From positions 735,541 to 799,540 of the forward strand of contig NZ_CM011002.1 in the NCBI RefSeq assembly GCF_000158095.2: DNA of 64,000 nt. Direction: 5' to 3'. The notes under the pieces were generated by a model, which worked only from the letters and a program-made list of their open reading frames with translations, did not search any database and was not told where the DNA came from. This DNA is from Roseibium alexandrii DFL-11 (lineage in GTDB: Bacteria > Pseudomonadota > Alphaproteobacteria > Rhizobiales > Stappiaceae). Below, piece by piece: positions 9,695 to 19,889 of the stretch. The position numbers and the translations under genes are program-made. Positions within the stretch are counted from its first letter, which is position 1. Every line of letters begins with the position of its first letter.

Positions 9695-10651
9695 TCAAGC
9701 AGTTGGAAGGTTGTCGGCGAGGGCTTCAAGCACTGCCATGCGAACGGCGACACCCATTTCGACCTGTTCGCGGATGAGGCTTTGCGGTCCGTCGGCGATC
9801 GCCGGATCGATCTCGACACCGCGGTTCATCGGGCCGGGGTGCATGACAAGCGCATCGTCCTTGGCATGAGACAGCTTTTCCGCATCAAGGCCATAATAGC
9901 GGTAGTACTCCCGGACGGACGGGATGAAGGCCCCGTTCATGCGCTCGCGCTGCAGGCGCAGCATCATGACGATATCGGCGCCCTTCAAGCCCTCCCGCAT
10001 GTCCTGATAGACCTCTGCGCCCATTTGGGCGATGCCAGAGGGCAGGAGCGTTGACGGGGCGATCACCCGGACCCGGGCGCCGAGTGCGTTCAAAAGTATG
10101 ATGTTGGAGCGGGCAACGCGCGAATGGGCAATGTCGCCGCAAATCGCCACCGTCAACCGGGCTATCTTGCCTTTGTGGCGGCGGATGGTAAGTGCGTCGA
10201 GCAGGGCTTGTGTCGGGTGCTCATGCGGGCCGTCACCGGCGTTGACCACCGCGCAGCCGACTTTGCGGGCCAGAAGATGAACCGCGCCGGCTGCATGGTG
10301 ACGCACCACAAGGAGGTCCGGATGCATGGCGTTGAGGGTCGCGGCCGTATCGATCAGGGTCTCGCCCTTTTTGACCGACGACTGGGAGACCGCCATGTTC
10401 ATGACGTCCGCGCCAAGGCGTTTTCCGGCCAGCTCGAAGGAGCTCTGCGTGCGGGTGGAGGCCTCGAAGAAGAGGTTGATCTGTGTCCGGCCCTGCAGCA
10501 CATGCTTGCGCTTGTGCACCTGCCGGGAGATTTCCACGGCCTCTTCGGCACGGTCCAGAAGGCCCAGTATTTCGTGGGGGTGAAGACCCTCAATGCCCAG
10601 CAAATGACGATGGGGGAAAGGGTTGTCTCGATAGGATTCTTGCTCGCTCAT
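9695..10651 (-). CDS. pyrB: Aspartate carbamoyltransferase catalytic subunit
   Basis: Condenses carbamoyl phosphate with aspartate, the committed step of pyrimidine synthesis. The 318-residue product has the carbamoyl-phosphate motif [23 protein letters not shown] and the aspartate-domain motifs MMLRLQRER and [12 protein letters not shown], all intact, so it should be active. The chosen start is ATG at 10651, with AAGAAG 9 bp upstream; an ATG three codons earlier (10660) is possible. A longer in-frame extension to 10891 is not supported, since the family is about 310 residues. The gap to the inactive PyrC' gene is 20 bp, so the two are one operon and probably form one complex. Confidence 0.96.
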   Translation of the reverse strand: MSEQESYRDNPFPHRHLLGIEGLHPHEILGLLDRAEEAVEISRQVHKRKHVLQGRTQINLFFEASTRTQSSFELAGKRLGADVMNMAVSQSSVKKGETLIDTAATLNAMHPDLLVVRHHAAGAVHLLARKVGCAVVNAGDGPHEHPTQALLDALTIRRHKGKIARLTVAICGDIAHSRVARSNIILLNALGARVRVIAPSTLLPSGIAQMGAEVYQDMREGLKGADIVMMLRLQRERMNGAFIPSVREYYRYYGLDAEKLSHAKDDALVMHPGPMNRGVEIDPAIADGPQSLIREQVEMGVAVRMAVLEALADNLPTA

Positions 10652-10908
10652 CGAGATCATCTTCTTAAGGTGGAACGGGTCTGCGCACAAGGCCGGAATC
10701 GGGTCTCTACCCGCTGTCCACATGCAGACTAAGACTTTAATCAAATGGTCAAATTTGAAAAAGGCACATTCTTCTATCTGACCATGCATCAGGTTGGGCA
10801 ATATCTGCACTGCACAACGGTCGGTGGTTGCATTGATTTCCACTATCTTGTTACGCTTACGTAAACTGACAAGGGCATTCAGAGTGCTCATCGGGAGGAG
10901 GAACCGTC

Positions 10909-12588
10909 ATGGCAGACCATCTGAGCGAAGCAGCTAAGTCTTCAGGCGATGCCGGGGTGGAAGCCCTTGCAACACATGACGTTTTCAATCAGGCCCCACC
11001 ATATGGCGGGTCCAATCTGGCGGCAGGCGATCCGCTGCTTTTGGCTACAGTCTCCGCGCATGTTTCGGCCTGGGAGCTGAAGGATGTCCTTGCTCATGGC
11101 GCTGAGGTGGGAGCTGAGGCGTTTCTGGAGCTCGGGCGGCAGGCGAATATCCATCTTCCCGCCCTTAAAACCCATGACCGCCATGGCCGCCGGTTGGATC
11201 AAGTCGAGTTCCATCCGGCCTATCATGATCTGATGGCGCACAGCTTTTCTGCCGGGATGCACAGCGCTTTGCTGGACGGTGGTGTGTCGACCCAATTGGT
11301 GCGCGCTGCCAAATTCTTCCTGACGTCACAAGCTGAAACGGGGCACACATGCCCGATTACCATGACAAACGCGGCGGCAGCCGTAATGGCGCAATATCCG
11401 GATGTTTGCGCAGACCTTCTGCCAAAGATGCAAACCCGGACCTATGATCCCCGGTTCCTCCCGATGCACGAAAAGACCGGCATTACCATCGGCATGGGCA
11501 TGACGGAAAAGCAGGGCGGCACCGATCTCCGGGCCATTTCGTCGACGGCAGAGGCTGGCAATCAGGGAAGCTACGCGATCACCGGGCACAAATGGTTCTT
11601 CTCCGCACCGATGTGTGATGCATTCCTCGTGCTGGCAAAGACAGCAAACGGACCGAGCTGTTTTCTGATCCCGCGCATTTTGGCTGATGGCCGGGTCAAC
11701 GGGCTGCGATTTCAGCGGCTGAAGGACAAGCTTGGCAACAAATCGAACGCCTCCTCGGAAGTCGAATTCCATCGGGCCGAGGGATATCTGCTTGGCGATG
11801 AGGGGCGGGGCATTGCCACAATCATCGATATGGTGACCCCGACCCGGATTGATTGTGCGCTGGGCTCTGCCGGTCAGATGCGAGCAGCGGTCAGCCGTGC
11901 CGTCCACCATTGCCGGCACCGCAAAACCTTCGGGGCCTATTTGATCGACCAGCCGTTGATGACCGCGGTCCTCGCCGACATGGCGCTGGATGTCGCCGCA
12001 GCCACGGCTCTGGCCTTGCGCTTGGTTCGTGCCGCGGCAAAGGTGGAAACTGACCCGGTTGAAGCTGCTTATGCCCGGTTGCTGACCCCAGCGATCAAGT
12101 ACTGGATCTGCAAGACCGGTCCCGCGCTCACCTACGAGGCGATGGAGTGTCTCGGCGGCAATGGGTATGTCGAGGATTATGATATGGCCCGGATTTACCG
12201 GGATGCCCCGGTCAATCCGATCTGGGAGGGCTCCGGCAATGTTATGGCGCTGGACGTTCTGCGTGCGCTTGGCCGCCACCCTGAAGCGCCGAACCTAGTG
12301 CTCAGTGAGCTCTCGAAAAGCGGCGGTGCGTCTCTCTCCGCGGCCTGCAGCGGCTTGCCCAGCCTGGCAGCGCAAGCCTTGGCAGATCCAGCTCATGCCC
12401 GCGTTCTAACGGAACGTCTCGCCCTGACAGCAGCCGTTGCAGCTTTGAAGGAGCTGCAGCTGGATGATGTCGCTGACGCCTTTGCAAAGACGCGGCTTTC
12501 CGGCGGCTGGCGCTCGACCTACGGCATCCTGCCTGCTGGTATTGATGCAGCAGGGATCTTGGAAAGCCTTTATCCGCCGGCAGTCTAG
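10909..12588 (+). CDS. AidB-like acyl-CoA dehydrogenase
   Basis: FAD-dependent acyl-CoA dehydrogenase family protein of 559 residues, close to E. coli AidB in length and N-terminal motif (ATHDVFNQAPPYGG). Core motifs are GMGMTEKQGGTDLR (FAD/substrate), KWFFSAPMCDAF, RIDCALGSAGQMRAAV, and the C-terminal ECLGGNGYVEDYDMARIYRDAP and PIWEGSGN. AidB binds DNA and is linked to protection from alkylation; whether this one does that or oxidises branched acyl-CoA cannot be told from sequence. A strong GGGAGGAGG (10892-10900) precedes ATG 10909. It is divergent from pyrB. The last codon shares a CTAG with the convergent AEC gene. Confidence 0.88.
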   Translation: MADHLSEAAKSSGDAGVEALATHDVFNQAPPYGGSNLAAGDPLLLATVSAHVSAWELKDVLAHGAEVGAEAFLELGRQANIHLPALKTHDRHGRRLDQVEFHPAYHDLMAHSFSAGMHSALLDGGVSTQLVRAAKFFLTSQAETGHTCPITMTNAAAAVMAQYPDVCADLLPKMQTRTYDPRFLPMHEKTGITIGMGMTEKQGGTDLRAISSTAEAGNQGSYAITGHKWFFSAPMCDAFLVLAKTANGPSCFLIPRILADGRVNGLRFQRLKDKLGNKSNASSEVEFHRAEGYLLGDEGRGIATIIDMVTPTRIDCALGSAGQMRAAVSRAVHHCRHRKTFGAYLIDQPLMTAVLADMALDVAAATALALRLVRAAAKVETDPVEAAYARLLTPAIKYWICKTGPALTYEAMECLGGNGYVEDYDMARIYRDAPVNPIWEGSGNVMALDVLRALGRHPEAPNLVLSELSKSGGASLSAACSGLPSLAAQALADPAHARVLTERLALTAAVAALKELQLDDVADAFAKTRLSGGWRSTYGILPAGIDAAGILESLYPPAV

Positions 12589-13511
12589 GTGAAAAGCAAC
12601 AGTGCTAGCGGGATGGTCACGGTCGCAGCGAGGGTCTGCAGCGTGATGATCTCGGCCATCAGCTTTGCATCCCCGCCAAGTTGGCGGGCGAGCAGGTAAG
12701 AGTTGCTTGCGCAGGGCACGGCTGAGGCGATGATGATAACGGTGAGCGCCTGGCCGGTGACGCCGTAGAGATTCGCAAACAGGAAGGCGAGCAGCGGCAT
12801 GAAGACCGGCCGCAGGAAGGTGCCCATGGTGAGCGCGGGGCCCGGACGGCGCAGGGAGCTTAAGTCGAGCCCCGCTCCAACGCAGATGATGCCGATCGGC
12901 AGGGCCGCCTGCGCGAAGATTTCCAGCGTATCATCAACGATTGCCGGCATGGTCAGACCGCTGATGTTCATCAAGACACCGGCAAAGATCGACAGTATGA
13001 AAGGATTGGTGAAAAGGTCTTTGAGGATCTTTGAAAAATTCGGTGTGGTTCCGCTGGCATACCACGACAGGACAACAATGCTTGCACCGTTCAGGATCGG
13101 GATCATGAACACCATCGCCACCGCCAGCATTGCGAGTGCCGTTTGGCCGCCGATGTTGGCTGCAAGGGCAAGAGCGATCATGGCGTTCCAGCGTAAAGAG
13201 CCCTGAAAGATGGACGTGAAGCGGACAGCCGGAATGCCCCAGATCTTCTCGATTAAAGTTCGGGCGGCAAGCAGCGCTACAGCGAGCGTGACAATCGCGG
13301 ACAGGAGAGCAGCGCCCATGTCGAAGGTTGGGACGCTTGAAAAGTCGGCCAAAGCGATCGTGCGAAACAGAACGGCCGGAAACAGTACGAAGTAGGCAAG
13401 ACGTTCGACGCCCACCCATTGTTCGCCGCTGATCAGATTGGCGCGGGCGAGCAGGTATCCTGAGGCAATCACGAGGATGACCGGGGCGAGGGCAAAGAAA
13501 ATCATTTGCAT
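12585..13511 (-). CDS. AEC (auxin efflux carrier) family transporter
   Basis: Membrane carrier of 308 residues with about ten hydrophobic segments arranged as two five-helix halves, as in the AEC/BASS fold. The family signature is seen in NPFILSIFAGVLMNISGL and in the crossover-like stretch AALPIGIICVGAGLDL. AEC members export organic acids, amino acids or auxin-like compounds; the substrate here is unknown. The gene converges on the acyl-CoA dehydrogenase with both stop codons inside one CTAG tetranucleotide (12585-12588). The start is taken as ATG 13511, with a second ATG two codons later equally possible. Confidence 0.87.
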   Translation of the reverse strand: MQMIFFALAPVILVIASGYLLARANLISGEQWVGVERLAYFVLFPAVLFRTIALADFSSVPTFDMGAALLSAIVTLAVALLAARTLIEKIWGIPAVRFTSIFQGSLRWNAMIALALAANIGGQTALAMLAVAMVFMIPILNGASIVVLSWYASGTTPNFSKILKDLFTNPFILSIFAGVLMNISGLTMPAIVDDTLEIFAQAALPIGIICVGAGLDLSSLRRPGPALTMGTFLRPVFMPLLAFLFANLYGVTGQALTVIIIASAVPCASNSYLLARQLGGDAKLMAEIITLQTLAATVTIPLALLLFT

Positions 13512-13584
13512 GGGAAAAGAGTTTTCATGAGATCGCGCCGGTCGGAAACAGCCGTCACCTCCAGCGCTGGGAATAAGAAAAAGA

Positions 13585-14070
13585 TCAGGTTTCGAGACCC
13601 ATGAAGCCGAGCCGGTCGAGAAAGCCTTGCAGGATGTACGCGGCGGCCATCTTGTCGACGACTTCGGCGCGTTTTGCCCGGCTCGAGTCCGCTTCGAGAA
13701 GTGTTCGCGTCACGGCGGCCGTCGAGAGGCGCTCGTCCCAGAAGGTCATCGGTAGATCGGTCTTGGGCGCGAGGTTCCGTGTAAAGGCCCGTGTGGCTTG
13801 CACGCGCGGACCTTCTGTACCGTCCATGTTGAGCGGAAGGCCGAGCACGAGCCCCCCGACACCCTGTTCGTTGCAAATTTTCAAGAGCTGCTCGGCGTCC
13901 AGTGTGAATTTTTTGCGCCGGATTGTCTCCATCGGGCTTGCAATGCCACGACCGAGATCGGAAAGCGCAAGGCCAATGGTTTTCGTTCCGAGGTCGAGGC
14001 CGATGAGCCGTGTGCGGTCCGGGACCGCAGCAATGAAGTCTTCCAGCGAAAGGGTGGGGTCGTTAGCCAT
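13585..14070 (-). CDS. ruvX: Putative pre-16S rRNA nuclease / Holliday junction resolvase YqgF
   Basis: RNase H-fold YqgF/RuvX protein, 161 residues, the usual family length. Motifs are [15 protein letters not shown] (first catalytic Asp, about residue 25), [13 protein letters not shown] (about 75-87), [10 protein letters not shown] (about 109-118, catalytic Glu) and [15 protein letters not shown] (final Asp). The family matures the 5' end of 16S rRNA and was earlier proposed as a Holliday junction resolvase. The N-terminal 18 residues are an extension common in alphaproteobacteria. It lies 73 bp upstream of the AEC gene on the same strand, so co-transcription is possible. Confidence 0.93.
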   Translation of the reverse strand: MANDPTLSLEDFIAAVPDRTRLIGLDLGTKTIGLALSDLGRGIASPMETIRRKKFTLDAEQLLKICNEQGVGGLVLGLPLNMDGTEGPRVQATRAFTRNLAPKTDLPMTFWDERLSTAAVTRTLLEADSSRAKRAEVVDKMAAAYILQGFLDRLGFMGLET

Positions 14071-14210
14071 GGCTGGCCTTTAACAGCATGGGCGCCGCCA
14101 ATCCAGTCTGTTGTTGATGATAGGAGAAGATTAAAGACTTGGTCAGCGGCACCGAAGTTTCAAACCGCGCATCATAAGCGCGGAAAAGACCTTCACCTCT
14201 GCAAAGTTTC

Positions 14211-15675
14211 TCAGGCAAATTCAACAAAGTAGGCAACACCTTCATAGGAGTAGTGACCCAGCGTTTGTATGATCGCGTCCCGTTCGGCTTCAGAAACTGT
14301 GTAGAAATGTGTCCCGTTGGATGTGTTGTAAAACCTGTAGAGCGCCTGTCCGCCGTCGCTGTCATCCGGTGATGCGAAGTAGCTGATCCCTTCCAACGAA
14401 TAGCTCGGCAATTGGTCCCAGCCCCGTATCGCGCTCTGCCTCGGACGCAGTGTAAAAATGAACACCGGTATCTGCGTTATAAAAACGATACACGGCCGTT
14501 CCATCGTCTGCAGAAACGTTGCTGTCGTAACTGTTGCCCTCGTAAACGAAACTCGGCAACGTCTCGATCACGGCATTGCGCTCTTCAACGCTCGATGTGA
14601 AGAAATGGGCGCCCGTGTCGGAGTTGTAGAAACGATAGATCTGAAAAGCGCTGTTGTCCGTGTCAGACGGCTCGATCAAGGCGGTCGTGATGTCGAGTGT
14701 TGCGCCGGAGAACTGGATAGTCTCGAAGTTTGCTGCGAAATCCCGGCCATCCCGGTTGGCGACTGTATCGGCCACCATGATCCGCCCGTTGCTGCCGGCG
14801 AAAACAGCATATTGTTCCCGGGTTCCCGAAAACACGACAGTATCGGTGCCGTTACCGCCATCCAGGACATCATCTCCAAGGCCGCCGGTGAGCTGATCAT
14901 TGCCATTCCCGCCGAACAAGCTGTCATTTCCAGCCGTTCCTTGAAGGATGTCATCTCCGTTCGTTGTTCCAAAGGTGCTTTGCCAAAGTTCGGCGCCAAT
15001 CAGAACGAGATCCCAATCTTCTGGTTCGACGACTGTTGTCGCTGCGAGCTGATCAAACCTTGCTTTGACAACGGCCAGACTGCTCGGCTCGGTATCCAGA
15101 AAATGCGCTGTTGTTTCGCGGATGGAGCCAAACCGGTTCGCGATCGAGGTGATCATCGCAAGTGCAGATGCGTAATCCGGATGGTTGCTGTTGAAAGCTG
15201 TTCCTGTGCCCCAGCGGTCCTCCATTGTATCCAGGAAGGTTGTGAGCGTAGGGAGAAGCGAACTCTCGATATAAAGCTGACTGTATTGATCGACGATGTC
15301 CCGAGCGTACTGCTGGCCAAAAATGGTGTCGTTCAAAAAGGCCCGGTCTGCAGCATACGTGGACGAAAGACCTGGATTTAGGTCAGGCCGGCTGGCACCG
15401 ACATATTGGCTTAAATGGGTGAATTGAGAGCTTGTCAGGCTGCCGGTGTCGCGTGCTGTCTGCAGGATCAACGTGAAAGCAGACTGCGCAAAACTGTTGG
15501 ATCCGGCATCAAGCTGTACAATCCCAAAGGAAAACCCGCTGTTGTTGCCACCCTGACTTTGGCTCAGAAGCGAATTCGGGACAGCAAAGGAAACCCGGTA
15601 CACCGTTGCAGTGTTGCCCGCGTGTTCGGTGCCCAGCAGGATTTGGAAAATCTCTTCTGAAGAAAGCTTTGTCAT
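14211..15675 (-). pseudogene. Secreted Ca-binding-repeat protein with DUF5648 repeats, frameshifted
   Basis: The gene is read in two frames. The first (15675 down to 14362) gives an N-terminal region of about 220 residues with GFSFGIVQLD, perhaps lysozyme-like, then an RTX block (GTAGNDSLFGGNGNDQ, GGLGDDVLDGGNG), then two DUF5648-type repeats of pattern YRFYN-HFYT-SEAERD-YEG. The second repeat breaks after HFYTASEAERDT, and its remainder (LPSYSLEGISYF) plus a complete third repeat ending YEGVAYFVEFA continue in another frame to 14211. Repeat spacing shows one extra base, most simply an extra C in the + strand run at 14416-14425. No N-terminal signal peptide; RTX proteins usually leave by type I secretion. 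A sequencing error would give the same picture. Confidence 0.75.
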
Positions 15676-15828
15676 GTCAAATAGTTTAAGAATTCAGTCT
15701 CTTATGCGATGGGCTCGCATTAATTGGCCGGGTAACAACCATTAGGTCTAAACACACTCTGACACAGTCCAGTTGAAATTCTGTTTCCTGCTTGACGAGA
15801 GTTTACGGAAAAAGGTTCAGACAACCGG

Positions 15829-18237
15829 TCAGGCCTGAGCCACTGCATCATTTGTTTCGCGCAAATAGGGATGACCGTTTGATCCAGGCTGAGCATCCAG
15901 CCAATTCAACAGTTCGCCGACTTGAAGGCTTGGTGTAAAGAAATAGCCCTGCAGGCAGTCCGCGCCCAATCTGCTCGCGAACTCGGCCTGTTGTTCGGTC
16001 TCAATGCCCTCTGCCACGGTTTTGCAGTCGAGCTCTTTTGCCATCTTAAGGGTGTAAGCCATGATCGTGCCAATGCGCGGATCATCACTTGCACCAGCAA
16101 TGATGGACTGATCGATCTTCAAGAAATCAACCGGCAGGTTCGCGAGCCGGGCAATGTTCGAATAGCCGCGGCCGAAATCGTCGATAGAGACCCTGTAGCC
16201 GAGATCGTGCAGCTGGTTGAATGCATCGACGGCTTTTTCTTCCGAACTGAAAAGCGTGTCTTCCGTGACTTCGATCTCAAGAAGGCCGGGATCGAAATTC
16301 AGTTCATCTCGGATCGCCTCAACGTTGCTTATGAAACCCTTTGAGACAAAGTGATCGGTGCCGATGTTCACGGACATCCAAAGATCATGCCCTTCAGACC
16401 GCATGCGGTCGAGGTCCTTCATGGCGGTCTTCATGACCCACTCGCCAAGACGCGGCATGGCATTGGACCCCATAAGGCTAGGGACCCAGAATTTCGGCAT
16501 AAAGAGCCCGAACTCCGGATGTTCCCAGCGGGCGAGGGCCTCGACGCTGATTACCTTGCGGCGCCGCGTGCAAACCTTTGGCTGGTACTCCAGATAGAGC
16601 TTTTCTTGCTCAATCGCTTCGGTAAGGTCACGCCGGATCTCGGAGACGGACTTCGTGCCAATATGCGGCGCATAGACCTGAGTTTTGTTCTTGCCCGACC
16701 TTTTTGCGTGGTACATGGCAATGTCGGCCCGTTTGATCAGCTCAATCAGCTCAACGCCGTCGTTCGGGAATTTCGCGCAGCCGATGCTGGCACCTGGTGT
16801 GATATTAAGTTCGGCAATGGGCTCCGCCAACGCATTTCGGACTTGGGCCAGAAACTCTTCGATCTCCTCGTCGTCAATCATTCCCTGAATCATGACGATG
16901 AACTCGTCCCCGCCGATGCGCGCCACAATCGGCGGGGCGAAGGGTTTGCCCTCGGGCGTGCTCACCTTTGCATCCTGAGCCACCTTAGAGAGGGTCTCGG
17001 CGCACGCCTTAAGGTGTTGATCACCGGCAAGATGGCCATAGAGGTCGTTGATCTCTTTGAAATCGTCCAGATCAATCAGCAGAATGATGCCACCACGCCT
17101 CGGGCTGATCGCTTCTTCAAGGATGGACGCCGCCTGAAGATGCAGATGATCGCGGTTCGGAAGTCCTGTCACATGATCGCTAAACGCAAGTTTTTCGATT
17201 TGTGCGCTCGCCATCGATATGCGGGACACCATCGTGTTGTAGCTGTCACACACCTCCTCTGTCTCCCGGAAGCGGATCAGGCTTTTCGGCATTTTCAGTG
17301 GAGACAGTTTCTGGTTCAAGGCGCCAAGATGCATTGCTTGGGCAAGTTCTTCAATCGGCCGCGACAACGACCTTGCCAGGAAAAGTCCGATAAACATCAG
17401 AAAAACGAGCGCGATCCCGAGCACCGGAAGCAGAGAAAACAGAACCTGGCTTGCCTTGGCATGAATTTCTGAGACCGGCTGTGGAACCATGATCCCCCAG
17501 CCTGGACCGGGCACTGTTGCAAAGCCCGCAATCATCTGCGTTTCAACTGCCGGCGAGTAGAACTCTCCAACCCCGCTGTTGCCGGCCATCATTTGCGCAA
17601 CGACAGGCACCGCAGAGATGTTTTTTCTGGACGCAATCCACTCGTCCCGCGGATGAGCGATTACAGTTCCCGAGCTGTCGACTATGGCCGCGTGCCCTTT
17701 TTCACCGAAGACAATGCTCTCGCCGAGTTCAACAATATAGTCCGGCTTGATAACCCCAATGAGAGTTCGATTGGGTTGTTCAATGACCAGATAGATCCGG
17801 TTGCGTCCCTCTTTGTCAGGCAAGATATTTGAGAACACCGCCTGATCCGGCTTCGAATTGCCGAGAAGGGTTTCCAGGGTTGCTTCTTCAATATGGCCTT
17901 CTCCAGAGACACCGGTTTTGAAGAAGTACTCGGTGTGCCCGGTCCGCTTGTCGGTAATTCCAACACATGCAATGAATAATTGTTCAAAAAGACGGCTGTA
18001 GGCGCCGGATGTTTCACTGGACCTCGCCGACGTCCCGATCGCCTCAACGGCTGCGATCAGGTTTTTCTGGTAATGATCCAGCGTCGCAGCTGCTTTCTTC
18101 GCAAGGAGCAGGTGCCGGTCCTGAACATCCGCAAGCTCACGGGCAACGGTTTCCCGATAGGACCAAACGCTGAAGATGATCGTCGGCAAAAGAGCAGCAA
18201 GCAAAAAACAGAAAATCACATAACTTCTGATCTTCAT
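15829..18237 (-). CDS. Cache-GGDEF-EAL c-di-GMP signalling protein
   Basis: Membrane sensor of 802 residues: N-terminal TM helix (about 5-25), a periplasmic dCache-like sensing region (about 30-265) with GHAAIVDSSGTVIAHP, a second TM helix near 270-295, a HAMP-like linker, GGDEF (about 355-525) and EAL (about 535-790). The cyclase motif is intact (IGGDEF) but has no RxxD inhibitory site. The EAL motifs are also intact (VEALARW, EIEVTEDTLF, DDFGRGYSN, VAEGIET), so either activity is possible. ATG 18237 is chosen because AAAGGA lies 6 bp upstream; an ATG seven codons earlier has none. It is divergent from the UPF0173 gene. Confidence 0.93.
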   Translation of the reverse strand: MKIRSYVIFCFLLAALLPTIIFSVWSYRETVARELADVQDRHLLLAKKAAATLDHYQKNLIAAVEAIGTSARSSETSGAYSRLFEQLFIACVGITDKRTGHTEYFFKTGVSGEGHIEEATLETLLGNSKPDQAVFSNILPDKEGRNRIYLVIEQPNRTLIGVIKPDYIVELGESIVFGEKGHAAIVDSSGTVIAHPRDEWIASRKNISAVPVVAQMMAGNSGVGEFYSPAVETQMIAGFATVPGPGWGIMVPQPVSEIHAKASQVLFSLLPVLGIALVFLMFIGLFLARSLSRPIEELAQAMHLGALNQKLSPLKMPKSLIRFRETEEVCDSYNTMVSRISMASAQIEKLAFSDHVTGLPNRDHLHLQAASILEEAISPRRGGIILLIDLDDFKEINDLYGHLAGDQHLKACAETLSKVAQDAKVSTPEGKPFAPPIVARIGGDEFIVMIQGMIDDEEIEEFLAQVRNALAEPIAELNITPGASIGCAKFPNDGVELIELIKRADIAMYHAKRSGKNKTQVYAPHIGTKSVSEIRRDLTEAIEQEKLYLEYQPKVCTRRRKVISVEALARWEHPEFGLFMPKFWVPSLMGSNAMPRLGEWVMKTAMKDLDRMRSEGHDLWMSVNIGTDHFVSKGFISNVEAIRDELNFDPGLLEIEVTEDTLFSSEEKAVDAFNQLHDLGYRVSIDDFGRGYSNIARLANLPVDFLKIDQSIIAGASDDPRIGTIMAYTLKMAKELDCKTVAEGIETEQQAEFASRLGADCLQGYFFTPSLQVGELLNWLDAQPGSNGHPYLRETNDAVAQA

Positions 18238-18467
18238 CTGATGTCCTTTGGACTGCACAAAGCGCCCTGATCAGCGCCTGGCTTCTTGCATTGTCTAATT
18301 TGGTTATCGTCTTGCGCGATCTTCCCGTTCAAAATTCCAAGTCGTAAGCTGTCTGTCTTGCAACACCGTAGCAAAAGCGGCTTTATGTTAACATACGGAA
18401 ACTCAACACTGTAATTTTGCAGGGCACTGACTGCAAACGTTATTAATGTTATCGAGCAGGATGTTAC

Positions 18468-19178
18468 ATGGGCATGAAACTCACTTGGTATGGACACTCC
18501 GCATTCAAACTTGAAACCGGCGCTGCCACCATCTTGTTTGATCCGTTTTTGACCGGAAACCCAATGTTTCCTGATGCCACAACTCCCGAGGAAGCAACGC
18601 AAGGTGCAACCCACATCATCCTGACCCATGGCCATGACGATCACATCGGGGATTCAATCTACATTCTGAAGGAAACTGGTGCGCAGCTGACGGCCAATTT
18701 CGAAATCTGCATGTGGGCAACACGCCAGGGGATCGAAAACATCAATCCGATGAACTCAGGCGGCATGGTTGACACCGGGCCTTTCCGGGTTGGTATGGTC
18801 CGCGCGGATCATTCCTCATCCAAGCAGTCGGACGGAGAAGCCATTTATCTCGGCAATCCACATGGCATCATTGTTGAGGTGCCCGGTCAGAAAGTCCTCT
18901 ATCACATGGGAGACACCGATATCTTTTCCGACATGGCATTGATCAATGAAATCTATCAGCCAAAGATTGGACTTGTCCCGGTAGGGGACCGATTCACGAT
19001 GGGCGGAAAGACGGCTGCAATGGCATGTCAGCGGTTCTTCAAATTCGACACAATTGTGCCCTGCCACTATGGCACGTTCCCGATTCTGGATCAGAACACG
19101 GACGCATTCCTGACAGCGATGGGGGACCACAGTGGCAAAGTGGCCGCTATGGCACCCGGAGACTTCATAGAGATTTAA
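18468..19178 (+). CDS. UPF0173 metal-dependent hydrolase (metallo-beta-lactamase fold)
   Basis: Protein of 236 residues in the UPF0173/UlaG-like branch of the metallo-beta-lactamase superfamily. It shows WYGHSAF near the start, the metal-binding THGHDDHIGD (about residues 53-62), ADHSSS, HMGDTDIF (about 145-152) and a C-terminal VPCHYGTFP (about 192-200), the complete ligand set. It is probably a cytoplasmic phosphodiesterase or lactonase-type hydrolase of unknown substrate. The ATG at 18468 follows GAGCAGGATGTTAC. The 230-bp gap to the divergent GGDEF-EAL gene should hold both promoters. Confidence 0.9.
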   Translation: MGMKLTWYGHSAFKLETGAATILFDPFLTGNPMFPDATTPEEATQGATHIILTHGHDDHIGDSIYILKETGAQLTANFEICMWATRQGIENINPMNSGGMVDTGPFRVGMVRADHSSSKQSDGEAIYLGNPHGIIVEVPGQKVLYHMGDTDIFSDMALINEIYQPKIGLVPVGDRFTMGGKTAAMACQRFFKFDTIVPCHYGTFPILDQNTDAFLTAMGDHSGKVAAMAPGDFIEI

Positions 19179-19288
19179 TTGGTCTTGCGTCTGGCCAGTT
19201 CTTCCAGAAGTTTTGGGAGCTCGGACAGTGTGCCGAGCGCTGAAAAGCAACCATACAATGACAGACTACTAAACTGATCGGAGGAAAC

Positions 19289-19840
19289 ATGCGGCTGGCC
19301 TTATGGATAGCAAGCCTTGGACTGGCAGTGACCCTTGGCATGCCCGTCAGTTTTGCGGCTGACAAGTCGGTTACACCGGACGGCAAACCGGCCCCGTCAC
19401 AACCAGCGGCAAAACCGGGGTCTCAAGCGGCCATTGAAAAGGAAGAGGCTGCCAAGACGCCGTACAACGAAGTGCGCGAGGTTTTTTCCGGCAACCAGAC
19501 CGTTGCAGGTGAGGACATCAGGTTTCCTCAAAACAATCCGTCGATCCATTCACTGGTTGTCACCATGGCACCTGGCGAGGAAACAGAATGGCACCAGCAT
19601 CATGCACCTCTTTATGCCTATATCCTGGAAGGCGAAATCACCGTGACCTACGAGGGGATCGGCAAGAAAATCTACCGAGAAGGTGAGGGGCTGCTTGAAG
19701 CGATGAATGTCACGCATCGCGGTGTGAATACGGGAGACGGTCCTGCGAAAATTCTCGCAGTGTTCCTGCGGGGCGATGACGGCAAGGCAACGGTGCTTGA
19801 AGAAGCTCCGGGTGGCGGTGATGCGCCGAAGATCCAGTAA
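19289..19840 (+). CDS. Periplasmic cupin-domain protein
   Basis: Secreted protein of 183 residues with a clear signal peptide (about residues 1-23, cut near VSFAAD). A polar Pro/Ala/Lys-rich linker leads into a single cupin_2 domain (about 85-165). The first cupin motif is seen in MAPGEETEWHQHHAPLYAYI with the metal-binding His residues, and the second in VTHRGVNTGDGPAKIL. Function is unknown; such periplasmic cupins may bind a metal or a small ligand. A good site, GGAGG, precedes ATG 19289. It is 110 bp downstream of the UPF0173 gene on the same strand. Confidence 0.85.
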   Translation: MRLALWIASLGLAVTLGMPVSFAADKSVTPDGKPAPSQPAAKPGSQAAIEKEEAAKTPYNEVREVFSGNQTVAGEDIRFPQNNPSIHSLVVTMAPGEETEWHQHHAPLYAYILEGEITVTYEGIGKKIYREGEGLLEAMNVTHRGVNTGDGPAKILAVFLRGDDGKATVLEEAPGGGDAPKIQ

Positions 19841-19889
19841 GTGCCTGGAAACTGAAACTGCCGGCTGATGCGAGCCTTGAAGCAAACAA

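Noticed and set aside
16351..17472. Plus-strand frame (373 codons) antisense to the GGDEF-EAL gene
   Set aside because: No start signal or domain; the minus-strand frame has complete catalytic motifs.
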